Part shown: piece by piece, positions 23,801 to 32,354 of the stretch | Layout of the letters: every line of letters begins with the position of its first letter | How positions within the stretch are numbered: position 1 is the stretch's first letter | Source: Alopecurus myosuroides | Lineage: Eukaryota > Streptophyta > Magnoliopsida > Poales > Poaceae | Reading direction: 5' to 3' | Length of the DNA stretch: 64,000 bases | NCBI GenBank assembly: GCA_028641055.1 | Contig: CM054057.1 | Span: forward strand, 720,188,310-720,252,309 | Program-made: the position numbers and the translations under genes | Notes under the pieces: model-generated | Seen by the model: the letters and a program-made list of their open reading frames with translations, nothing else | The model's database searches: none | Told to the model about the DNA's origin: nothing

Positions 23801-24415
23801 CTACGCTAGCAAGAATACGATCAAGTTTCTCTTGAGTCGCATCAACACCTCTACTCACCCACGTGAATTGCCTACCCGGGATTTCGAGTTCCTTCAAATC
23901 AAGGCTTTCAATAATAGCATTGAAAATGAAAGGCCATCGAGGGTTGAAATTGCTCTTATTTTTATCTTCAGGACGTCGCATTATATTGAAATCACCACCC
24001 ACCAACATGGGTAGAGATTACCCATCACAAATCCGAACTAACTCAGACAGGAATTCCGGTTTATTGTCATCCTGGGCAGCCCCATAGACGACCACCATCG
24101 CCCAAAGGAAACCATCAACCTTTGTGCGTAAATGGAATTTTACCGAAAAATCACCCGCAACCACTGACTGTACAATGAACACAGAGGAATTAAATCCAAC
24201 TAAAATCCCACCAGACCGGCCACGAGGAGGGAGACAATACCACGTAAAATCAAACCCTCCTGCCAAATGATTAACAACCGTTTTTCGAAACTTGATCTCC
24301 ATGTCTCTAAAATAGCAATAAAATCCAACCTAAACTCTCTAACCATCTCGTTAACAGATAAATATTTAGCCGTATCACCAAACCCATTACTATTCCAAAA
24401 AACCCCTCTTATCAC
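20881..24415 (-). pseudogene. LINE ORF2: endonuclease, reverse transcriptase, zf-RVT
   Basis: Reading down the minus strand: the AP-endonuclease start WNSNGFGDTAKYL at about 24400, GDFNIMRRPEDKN near 23990 (catalytic GDFN), and SDHVPLLLDS near 23720 (catalytic SDH). RT blocks follow: KAPGPDGFPAEFYKKFW near 23050, GLRQGDPLSLILFNLV near 22480, and LQYVDDTILFLEH near 22340 with the catalytic YVDD. LPFKYLGIPIHYR lies near 22150. The C-terminal zinc-binding reverse transcriptase region ends with CVFCEEDETADHLFISC near 21150. The enzyme would nick DNA and prime reverse transcription on it. Frame breaks or stops near 24300, 24018, 22880, 22610, 21940 and 21220 make it a pseudogene. Confidence 0.95.
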
Positions 24416-24492
24416 TACTTAAAATGTAAAGATTCCAGTCTCGCACTCCTCCTTTTTGGATGAACAGCCCCACTTTTCGTACCTCTACGAAT

Positions 24493-26960
24493 TCATGTGC
24501 CTTTCACCTCTCGGGCCATGGGATCTCTGCAATCCCCCAAACCCTCCTCCACCTCGTCAACATAATCCTCACACAACGAGGATGCCTGACGAACCACAAG
24601 ACTAGACTCAGCATTCTCCCCTTCTCCTAAATTATTGCTCAAAAAATTAAATTGTCGCGAAGTTTCTAACTCTTTAAGAAAGCAAACAGATCGCTCAACC
24701 GCTGCTAAAGAATTGCCCAAAGAAACTCTCAACCGAGATGCACGCGACACTATATCATAACTTGAAAACGCTGAAAATGAAAACTTGTCAATTAAAGTTT
24801 TACCTCCAGCGTTGTTGTCGCGAAGTGCAGCGAGACGCGAAGCCTTCTCAGCCACAGGAACATCCGCATCCTGTTGCACCCGCAGCAGTGCACTGGAACG
24901 ACGTCCCTCCGTCGCCGGATCCGTGATCCCTCCATATGCAGCAACCTCCGCCCGAGATGGAGTCCCCCTAGCGCATTGCACCGGCGTGACAGCAGCGACA
25001 CCCAGTCCGCCTGACTGAGTGGCCACGGATTTAGGCGATGCCGCTAGAGTCTCCAAGTTCAGCCCACCTGGCTGAACGGATAACGTGTCATGCACCTCCG
25101 TACATGGGTTGGCACACGCATCCGAGTTGTCCGTAGCCACACCACGGACAGGACCTTCTGGTGCATCACCGGTAGCCACGGCAGAGTCTGTAGCACGCTC
25201 ACCTTCATAGGCGATCCGTCACGAGCACACATAACATCAGTTATAGCAACACCCTGGTTACAACCAGACTCGACGTGACGCAGCTGACCAATGTCAGTAC
25301 TGAACCCGGCAGCACCTTCAGTAGCATCTGGCACGATCACATTTTCCAAATCGCTGCCCTGGAGCGAAGTACAACAGGCGGCAGGAGAGAAGGCAGCGGT
25401 GGCAGCGCTGAGTACCCGCGGCAGGCTGCCCTGAGGCGAAAACGCGCCGTCTCGCTGCCCAGCAGCAGTCACGGCAGCAGATTGCGCTGCATCGCTGCCC
25501 AACAGCGGGAGACCAGCATAATCCTGCCCTGTCGAAGAACCACCAGCACTATGCGCCAACACCTCTAGCTTTCGAAATTGCTCTCGTAACATGGGGGAAA
25601 AAACCACTCCAGATTTTTTAAGGTCCATACCATCATTACCATGAGATGCATCACCTTGGAAATTAGTTTCGGTAGGTCCGCCCATTGTCTCTCCCGTCAC
25701 ACCATTTCCCGCGGTATCATCTAGAGTTGATTTTGCTAAAGCAATACGAAAATCAGATCCCATCTCACTATCACCCCCCTCATCCTCCTCATTTTCCTTG
25801 TCCACAACCATATCAGCGGCATCCTCAGATTTATCTTCACCCTCCACAAAGAATGTCAGAGCGTAGAACTCATCCTTGATAAGCATAGGAATAATATGTG
25901 GAACCTTAGTGTAGTCCAGACACCCCACAAGGATCCGTAAAACACCGTGCTGACGAGTGTAAACCATATCAATCTTACGGGTTACACCAATCATGTACCC
26001 AACAGCCCACATCGCGGGGAAATCACTCGTGTGCTCCTCCGGAATACCAGATACAAGCACCCAAAAATTTTGTAGTGTATCCAGTCTCTCCATCCTCTGA
26101 CCCCAGCTATCCACCGTCATCTCGCAAGTAGAATTAGGCACCCTACAAGGTCCAAACACTTTTAGACAGTCTAGCTCATTTTTATATGGAAACAGAGCCT
26201 TGAAAACATTGTGTCCCACTTGACTAACCTCCCACGTGTACCCCTCAGCCGGAACCAAACGCTGCAGCTGTCCAATAACCCTCGGTATCGACATCTCCCC
26301 CTTGCTCACCACCACAGATGCCCAGCGAGCATTCACTATTTTAGGCCTATAACTCGCCGTGAGCGGCCCAAAAATCATGAGCTCCTCATGTGCATAGCCA
26401 TACATAACTGGGTGAGGTTTCTGTGCTGCAAGCAATGGACAAGGACCATTCTTATGGATGGAACCTTGACAATACTCACACACCGGGGCAGGGCAATCCG
26501 CAAGGAAATGTCCAGCCGCTCCACAACGGAAATACTTGTTCTTCTCAGATTTCTTACTTTTTTTTGCACCGCTCCTGCCACAGCCACAGCAAGTTGCTCT
26601 GCGGAAACACGTTTCTGACCTTGGTGCGCCACCGGAGCACTCTCGGTTGCACTTTGCTGCACGACCCGATTCTGAATCCCTGCACTTGCGGTGCCACAGC
26701 TGCGACAGTATGTGCTACAATCTGCGGAGGAGGAGCCACTGGCTGCACCACTGCTTGGTTACCAATCTGCGTGGCCGTAGGAATGACCGCAGGTGAATTC
26801 CTTCCCCTGCCATTATCAAACCTATGACCATTGGGACGATAGACGTAATTCACTCGCCCACCACGGACACCTCTACCGATGCCACCTCTCCCTTGATCAT
26901 ACCCACTGGTAGAAAAAAGGTCTTCCATACGCCCCCATCAGTCCCCAAATTTTGCGCACC
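24493..26960 (-). pseudogene. LINE ORF1, C-terminal part
   Basis: Continues ORF1 beyond the CACTA insertion. A Gly/Arg-rich stretch (GRGGIGRGVRGGR) is followed by a CCHC-type knuckle at about 26493-26536. It reads YFRCGAAGHFLADC, with the first Cys changed to Tyr. Then CEYCQGSIHKNGPC adds further Cys. A DUF4283-like domain spans about 26370-26040 (ARWASVVVSKGE, NVFKALFPYKNEL, FWVLVSGIPEE). The C-terminal 400 residues are acidic, then Ala/Ser-rich. The frame breaks near 26640 and 25100, and a TGA sits at about 26942. ORF1 products of plant LINEs bind the element's RNA. Confidence 0.85.
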
Positions 26961-27266
26961 GTGACTAAAGGGGTTTTAGTCCCGGTTCGGGAGGCGACCC
27001 GGGACTGAAGGTCATGCGTCGCGGTTTGGGAAGCGCGTGGAGGGATTTAATTCCGGTTGGCCTGGCCACCCGCGACTAATGATCCAAACTGCTGGCCTCC
27101 CTGTCTTTAGTCCCGGTTGGCCTGGCAACCCGCGACTAAAGATACAAACTGCTCGCCTCCCGCGCGGCTGTTTTATTTCGCGAGCGAGAGGCAGAAGGCC
27201 ATTGCTACAGTGTGCACCCGAGAGTCTCTGTTTCTTCTTCCTCTCTTCTTCCTCCACCAAGCACCC

Positions 27267-27997
27267 ATGGGTTCTCCCGTTTGGAACCTTCTCCGTGTGG
27301 CCACACCAATGCCGCAAGAGTCCCGACGTGGCCTACACCAATATGTGCGGGAGGCTCCCCGATGCTCTTAAGCATTTGAGCAATCTCTATGAAGAAGCCG
27401 ATGAACACCATAAGTTCTTCGGGCTTGACCTAGAGTATACGGCGAATCAACGGGATGTTTCCGTCATCCAGATTGCCTTCAAGGAGATCGTTTTGGTCTT
27501 CCAATGGGCAAGGTAACACACACGTACAATCTCTCTTGTAGGATAGTGTTGCATTTTCGATTTGTTTGTTGTATTGGAAGAATACACGTGTTGCAACATA
27601 TCTAACACGTGTTCTATTTTTGTTGTTGTAGTAGTTCAAAGCATTCTCCAGAACTTGTTGATTTTCTTGTCAACAAGGGGTGCGACTTCTGTAGCGTTGA
27701 CATCACTCAAGACCGGCAGAAGTTGATGCGCTTGGGTATTGTGATACCTGAAGATCACTACATTGATCTTCAGGACCTTATCCATTTTGATGAGTTGTAC
27801 GGGCACAAGACCGGGATGGCTCCGATGGCAACTGCCTTCATCCACGCCGACTACAAAACCATGAAGTCTCGTTTTCCCTCCAAGAATCACATGTATTGGG
27901 GGAAGAACCCACTGGACCGGATCAATCTCGACTATGCAACCTAGATGCATACGTTGCCTACGAGTTGTTCCGCATCTACTCGACAGAGCTCGAGTAG
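27267..27997 (+). pseudogene. DEDDy 3'-5' exonuclease domain gene carried by the transposon
   Basis: Two exons. Exon 1 ends at 27512 (AAG then GTAACA). The intron is 27513-27631, ending in TAGTAG, a possible tandem NAGNAG acceptor. Exon 2 runs to a stop at 27995-27997. Features of a WRN-like or RNase D-like exonuclease are visible: Exo I in KFFGLDLEYTANQ (D-x-E), VIQIAFKEIVLVFQWA, Exo II region CSVDITQDRQKL, and Exo III in LDYAT followed by LDAYVAYELF (Y-x3-D). The last piece needs a frame change near 27943, and an upstream frame change separates ATG 27267 from the domain frame. It appears to be a captured or domesticated grass gene fragment. At about 180-190 residues it is nearly a full domain. 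Confidence 0.75.
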
Positions 27998-28019
27998 ATG
28001 TTATTTCTGTACCGCATTT

Positions 28020-29060
28020 TGCGTTCGATATATGCATGTAATGGATATATTAGTATGTAATGGATATATTATTATGTAATGGATATTATTTCTATATTAA
28101 TTCCTAGCTATATTATTTCTATATTATGTCAAACACACATTTCAAAACAAACAAACAAAAACACATCAAGAAAACAAACAAAAACACATCAAGAAAACAA
28201 AACAGAAAAACTACCGTTTCTATATATCTGTTCACCAAAACTACTGTTTCTATATCTGTTCACCAAATAAATCTAGAGGTCCAAAAATTAATCTAAGCCA
28301 GAAAAACATAGATCTAGTCAATACCAAACTCATCCAGTTGGATTTACTTCAAAATACATTTTTGAACTCATTCTAAAAATAATAGAAGAGCCTACTGGTC
28401 TTTTATTAAAGGATGGTATTTCATTTGATTGTTGACCTTGATGTGAGGCTAAGTGCTATGGATAGATCTTTTCAATATCTATCCAGAACATTTTAGTTTG
28501 TCCATTTTGGTTATGTATTTTAAAATTTAGGTTCAAATCATTCTCACAGATAGTCATTGCCAAAACAGTTTGTGTCCAAAATAATAGTCGAAACTTGGAT
28601 CTGCAATTTTATATGGTTTAATTTCATATGGTTTGGTTCATGAATTTTATCAGATTTTATTTTGCATTTAGGAATGGGGAAAATGAATTAGTTTTATTTT
28701 CCTAAATTTTTTGATATTATTATTTGTATTTTTAAGATTTTAAAATGTTTATTATTTTTTTTTCTGAATATTTTGATATATTATTTGTATTTTTAAGATT
28801 TTAAAATGAATTAGTTTATTTTTCTGAATATTTTGATTATTAATAGTTTTTAGATTTTAAAATGAATTAGTTTTATTTTTCTGAATATTTTTTAGAAATA
28901 ATACAAATTAAAAAGTTAATGTTTATTTATTTATTCAAAATTATTAATTACATCATTACTTTTGTTTATTAAAAGATTTATTTGAAATTCAGACAATAAG
29001 TAAATGTGGCATCGACCAACATGTTAATAGGATTGATATGATACTAGTATCACATACATG
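28020..29060. repeat. AT-rich non-coding block with short tandem repeats and LTR-like homology
   Basis: No gene. At 28030-28090 the unit TATGTAATGGATATATTAT recurs about three times. At 28138-28203 a 22-bp unit ACACATCAAGAAAACAAACA repeats. At 28680-28900 a unit of about 60 bp (AAATGAATTAGTTTTATTTT and TTTTAAGATTTT) repeats about four times with variation. At about 28260-28560 the sequence is clearly related to the giant-LTR family (compare 14410-14600 and 41360-41580), including ACTGGTCTTTTA. Confidence 0.7.
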
Positions 29061-29065
29061 CGTGC

Positions 29066-29165
29066 GAAACACTTGGATGCGGGACGGGATGGAACTCGGA
29101 AGTTAAACGTGCTAGTGCTAGAGTAGTGGGAGGATGGGTGACCGAGCGGGAAATTTGACCACGCG
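29066..29165 (+). ncRNA. 5S-rRNA-like sequence (pseudogene or 5S-derived module)
   Basis: About 100 bases follow the plant 5S rRNA layout. GGAACTCGGAAGTTAAACGT at 29091-29110 corresponds to the A-box region (consensus GAAGTTAAGCGTGC). GAGTAGTGGGAGGATGGGTG at 29121-29140 corresponds to the intermediate element and C box, followed by ACCGAGCGGGAA. The 5' third is divergent. The pol III internal promoter parts are well preserved. It sits about 340 bases from the right end of the CACTA-like transposon, so it is not part of a 5S array. Confidence 0.75.
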
Positions 29166-29508
29166 TAAGAAATTTGACTAGAGATAATTGTAGTTAGACA
29201 CTAAGCAAATAATAAAAATTCTGAAAAAAAAAGGGAGTGAAAAAAAGGAGTGAAAAATAATTAGAAAACCAAATGAATTAAAGAAATAACGAAATAGCAT
29301 GTAGTCCCGGTTCGTGTGGCCAACCGGGACTAAAGATCCTCCGGCCCCGGCGCACGCCACCCGCCCACGTGGACGGGCCTTTAGTCGCGGTTCGTAAGAG
29401 GGGCGACTAAGGGGGGGGCTTTAGTCGCGCCGATTTAGTCCCGGTTGCGCGGCCGGGATTAATGGCCTTTGCGAACCGGGACTATAGGCCTATTTTCTAC
29501 CAGTGACC

Positions 29509-30688
29509 GTTGTCGACCTCGGTATCCGCCATGAATGTTACGATCACCACCGTGGGCATTGAAGCCTGCTCCGGCATGGAATGCAAATGGCGGAGCAGCC
29601 CCATTGCCTTGGCTCTCCTGTACTCCAGCCGTCCCACTAGGACCGCCTTGCTCGAACTGACTGCGTCCCCCTTGCGGCAGATGGCCACCGCGTCCCTGTC
29701 CAACACCCTGTCCGCGATGATCCGCGCCTCCATTGCCTCTTCCTCGCTGAGACATGGCGGCGGCCGCACCGAGGGATAGACGGGAAACACCTCTGTGATT
29801 ACGTGAAAACCCTAGCAACCTCGTGGGTCCAAGACCTATAGGCCACTTTGCCCGATTCACGCATCGCCTTAGCCGACACGTACCGCGATCGGTCTTAGGT
29901 GGCCCCAAGGAGTTTGCGTCCCTTACGCTAGATTGAACATCGATCACGCGTTTAACAGGTGGGTCCAAGACCCTACGATGACGGAAATTTGAATCCAGTG
30001 ATCCACCATCTCCGGCACCGTTAGCCAAACCCGACGGCGACCCGCGCCGGCGTCTCACCACCGTCCATGGTGATGAGTCGCATCCGTCCTCGACGAACAC
30101 AGTCGGCTCGAAAACTGGGAGCTTCACCGCTCGACGTACAGCCCTCACCTCCGATGAGTTAGCACGCTTACCACTCGAACATTCTACCGAAAATGAGCAC
30201 ATCGCCATAGCCGCGGCCCTTTGATCCAGCCGACGTTGTATCCTCTTCACCGCACGCGATGAAGACAAAGCCAACGAGCAATATTGATTCGGTGAAGGTG
30301 TCCTACAAGCCTCATGAAAAGATCGTTCATACCTGATCGCCAAAGCATCCGCCGCAATCGAATTCTCCTCATCGCTCCCGCCGTCATCACTGGTTGACAG
30401 TGCCCAGAATCTACCTCCCGTGACAGGTAGATCACGTGCACTGGCATCCAGATCGACGCGGGACACGCCTCGCCCATCGCCAACGGAGTCATCGCCAAAT
30501 CCCTTCCCCGGATCGCCGGCGAGAGGACTTCCTGTAGTCACCACCGCAGGGCCAGTGGTCACCACCGTGGTGTCACCCGCGGTCACCGTAGTGAACTCCA
30601 CGGCATCGCCCGATACTTCTCCCGCGATCCCCACCGGGGCATCCTCCCCGGCGTCGCACGTGGAATCACCAGTTGCGTCGCCCTCCAT
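29509..30688 (-). pseudogene. LINE ORF1, N-terminal part
   Basis: An open frame runs from ATG 30688 to the CACTA boundary at 29509 without a stop. It begins acidic (MEGDATGDSTCDAGEDAP), has an Arg-rich middle, and ends in a Gly/Arg/Gln-rich region (MSQRGRGNGGADHRGQG, about residue 313 on). Joining it to 26960 in the same frame, with one copy of ACC removed, continues the Gly/Arg-rich region, apart from one TGA where a Trp codon is likely. The internal Met before SQRGRG could also be the true start; the upstream part would then be leader. Confidence 0.75.
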
Positions 30689-30712
30689 CAGTTAGCTCAC
30701 TCCCTCCGTTCC

Positions 30713-30860
30713 TAAATATAAGATGTTCTAGCTATTTCTTATGGTGACTAGATACACACTAATATGAGTGAACATGTATACTAAAAGTTGTCTAGATACA
30801 TGCACACATATGTGAATGTGGAAAAGGGCTAAAACATCTTATATTTAGGAACGGAGCGAG
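30713..30860 (+). mobile_element. Stowaway MITE, right part
   Basis: Continues from 20571 after the LINE. With the LINE duplication counted once, the left inverted repeat CTCCCTCCGTTCCTAAATAT pairs with the right end at about 30830-30860 (ATATTTAGGAACGGAGCGAG). TA follows at 30861-30862. Total length without the LINE is about 160 bases. Confidence 0.85.
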
Positions 30861-30906
30861 TAGTATTTATTTCTACCGTCAATTTTACTTTGTACGACTT
30901 TTGTTA

Positions 30907-31009
30907 CTCCCTCCGATCCATATTAATGGTCGCTAAATCGGATGTATCTAGACATATTTTAGTGCTAGATACATCCGATTTAGCGACCATTAATATGGAT
31001 CGGAGGGAG
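30907..31009. mobile_element. Stowaway MITE with perfect 45-bp inverted repeats
   Basis: 103 bp flanked by TA (30905-30906 and 31010-31011). The first 45 bases (CTCCCTCCGATCC...) are the exact reverse complement of the last 45, leaving a 13-base loop. It is non-coding, a Tc1/mariner-type MITE mobilised in trans. Confidence 0.97.
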
Positions 31010-31043
31010 TATGTATGTTGGAAGTTTTTTATTCAACAAATGA

Positions 31044-31070
31044 TGTGTATTTATTTATCTAATCTAGCAA
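31044..31070. repeat. 27-bp direct repeat, right copy
   Basis: Exact copy of 20528-20554. It lies 33 bases beyond the MITE end. Confidence 0.9.
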
Positions 31071-31474
31071 CCGTTTCTAAATGATATATATCGAGCTAGC
31101 ATGTTGAGAGAGATGTCGGCACAGGCTTTTTTGCGCACCGGCACCACCCATGTGCTGATGAACAGCTGGTGGATTTGATTACTGGGTGGGCTGCACCCAC
31201 GCGACTCGCGAGGGAAAGTATCGCTGCAGTCTCCAACGTTATTATCCTCACGTTTTGTACGTTTAGCAAAAGATTGTGCCGCTTATGTATTCTATTGATG
31301 ACATCTTATGCCCGATGCCACCGAACCAAGCATTGTCACATGAGGATTCCTGCCCTGTCTAGATCTGATTAACTATCCGGAATCATGCACGCACTGTCCA
31401 GGAGTAGCTACCGGGAAGTTTCTTTATATGAATGCTACTAGTGCCAGCCAACAAGAGTCTTTGCCTTGGGCGCC
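31071..31474. other. Upstream region of the cysteine-rich gene
   Basis: Unique-looking sequence without transposon similarity. No supported ORF. It should hold the promoter of the gene at 31554; the core TATA box follows at 31475. Confidence 0.5.
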
Positions 31475-31482
31475 TATAAATA
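31475..31482 (+). promoter_or_regulatory. TATA box of the cysteine-rich gene
   Basis: CCTATAAATAGC, a textbook plant TATA box, 72-79 bases upstream of ATG 31554. Transcription would start about 31505-31512, giving a leader of about 45 bases. This rules out the longer in-frame ATG at 31428 as the usual start. Confidence 0.85.
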
Positions 31483-31553
31483 GCACCGCTCTGCACCTCC
31501 GTATGCACACCAACGCTAACTCGATCAATCCTCACACATTCTTCTCTAACAAT

Positions 31554-31997
31554 ATGGCTCCAGGTTCGTCTGCCAGCCTCGCTCTCAAAGTGGCCGCCGT
31601 GGCTGCCGTCCTCGCTGTGCTGGTCCTGCCATCCACGGCGCGCGGTCCGTCGCTGAGCCCAGAGCTAGCGTCCACAACAGCGCCGGCGCCGGCGGTGAAG
31701 TGCAACTGCAGCTACTGCATCCCGAGGTGCGACGCCACCGTCATCCAGAAATGCAGCCAGTACTGTGGCGCTTCAAGCTGCGGCGACTGCAAGTCCGGCA
31801 AGATCAAGGACTGCAGGAAGAGCTGCAAGGGCAGCTCCTGCGACGCCTGCGCCAACAACGCCAACTTCGCGTGCGGCGGCATCTGCTTCGGCAGTACGTG
31901 CGCCGACTGCCAGAGGGGAACCCGTAACCAGTGCTCCGACGACTGCAACGTCCAGTGCCATGTCGGCTGCGGATCGATGGCGGAAATCAGGACATGA
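31554..31997 (+). CDS. Secreted cysteine-rich protein with four 20-residue cysteine repeats
   Basis: A 147-residue single-exon protein. Residues 1-30 form a signal peptide (MAPGSSASLALKVAAVAAV, then a Leu/Val-rich core, with likely cleavage near STARG). A short Ser/Pro/Ala linker follows, then a domain with 20 cysteines from about residue 49. Cysteine spacing is C-x1-C-x2-C-x3-C, then C-x7-C-x3-C-x4-C-x2 repeated exactly: four units of 20 residues, the last ending x3, x3. No membrane anchor or retention signal is seen. It is likely an extracellular, disulphide-rich peptide; antimicrobial, reproductive or signalling roles are possible but not shown. I do not recognise the family; it is not defensin, thionin, GASA or Bowman-Birk by spacing. 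ATG context AATATGGC is acceptable. It is the only apparently non-transposon gene here. Confidence 0.85.
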   Translation: MAPGSSASLALKVAAVAAVLAVLVLPSTARGPSLSPELASTTAPAPAVKCNCSYCIPRCDATVIQKCSQYCGASSCGDCKSGKIKDCRKSCKGSSCDACANNANFACGGICFGSTCADCQRGTRNQCSDDCNVQCHVGCGSMAEIRT

Positions 31998-32023
31998 AGC
32001 GTGGCCGCGGCCTCGATCATAAG

Positions 32024-32148
32024 TTATTACGAGTCGTAATAAAGTGTGGAGAGTACTACTGTACCTTTTTTTACAGTAATTAAGTGTGGAGTAGTACCTT
32101 TGCTGTGTACTGCTACTCAGATCGGTATTTTAATTTGGAGCAAATAAA
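32024..32148 (+). terminator. 3' untranslated region with palindrome and polyadenylation signals
   Basis: A perfect 9-bp inverted repeat TTATTACGA-G-TCGTAATAA lies at 32024-32042, 27 bases after the stop codon. AATAAA occurs at 32038-32043 and again at 32143-32148. Confidence 0.6.
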
Positions 32149-32354
32149 CTTCACCTTTTACAACGCGTGCGCGTCCTTGAGACTATTTTACCAGATTTTG
32201 TTTTTGAAATGACAGTCCTAGCTACTGGATATAGAATTAAGAACTCGAAACAGAAGTGTGAAGTACATACTCGTTGCTCATTTTAGGAGTACTTAGGAAT
32301 ACCCAACGGACCTTTAAATCGGATAATTTGGTCCTTTTGATCCACGTGGATCTC

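Larger units (their letters stand above)
26958..29508 (+). mobile_element. CACTA-like DNA transposon carrying an exonuclease gene
   Basis: The transposon spans 26961-29505 between 3-bp duplications ACC (26958-26960 and 29506-29508). The right end, read inward, is CACTGGTAGAAAATAGGCC, a classic grass CACTA terminus. The left end reads GTGACTAAAGGGG and lacks the CACTGG part, but both sides carry the subterminal AGTCCCGGTT motif. Copies of CCCGGTTGGCCTGGC(A/C)ACCCG with GACTAA recur at about 27050-27075 and 27113-27138. There is no transposase; the cargo is a 3'-5' exonuclease-like gene, an LTR-like AT-rich block and a 5S-rRNA-like sequence. Excision in silico restores the LINE ORF1 frame. Confidence 0.85.
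20572..30698 (-). mobile_element. Full-length LINE (L1-type non-LTR retrotransposon), antisense, interrupted by a CACTA
   Basis: The poly(A) end appears as eight T at 20572-20579, and the 5' end is near 30698. A 14-bp target duplication flanks it: ACTACCTCCGTTCC at 20558-20571 and ACTCCCTCCGTTCC at 30699-30712, differing at one base. Without the internal transposon (26961-29505 plus one 3-bp duplication) the element is about 7.6 kb. It encodes ORF1 (zinc knuckle and DUF4283-like domain) and ORF2 (APE endonuclease, RT and zf-RVT). All coding regions carry stops or frameshifts, so it is dead. Confidence 0.92.

Noticed and set aside
28138..28203. Short repeated CAAGAAAACAAACAAAAACA units considered as CRISPR-like
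   Set aside because: Low-complexity tandem repeat in a eukaryotic transposon; no spacers.
31428..31553. Upstream in-frame ATG extending the cysteine-rich protein by 42 codons
   Set aside because: The TATA box lies inside this extension, and the signal peptide starts at the second Met.
31712..32020. Minus-strand ORF opposite the cysteine-rich gene
   Set aside because: A shadow of the plus-strand gene; no start context or domain.
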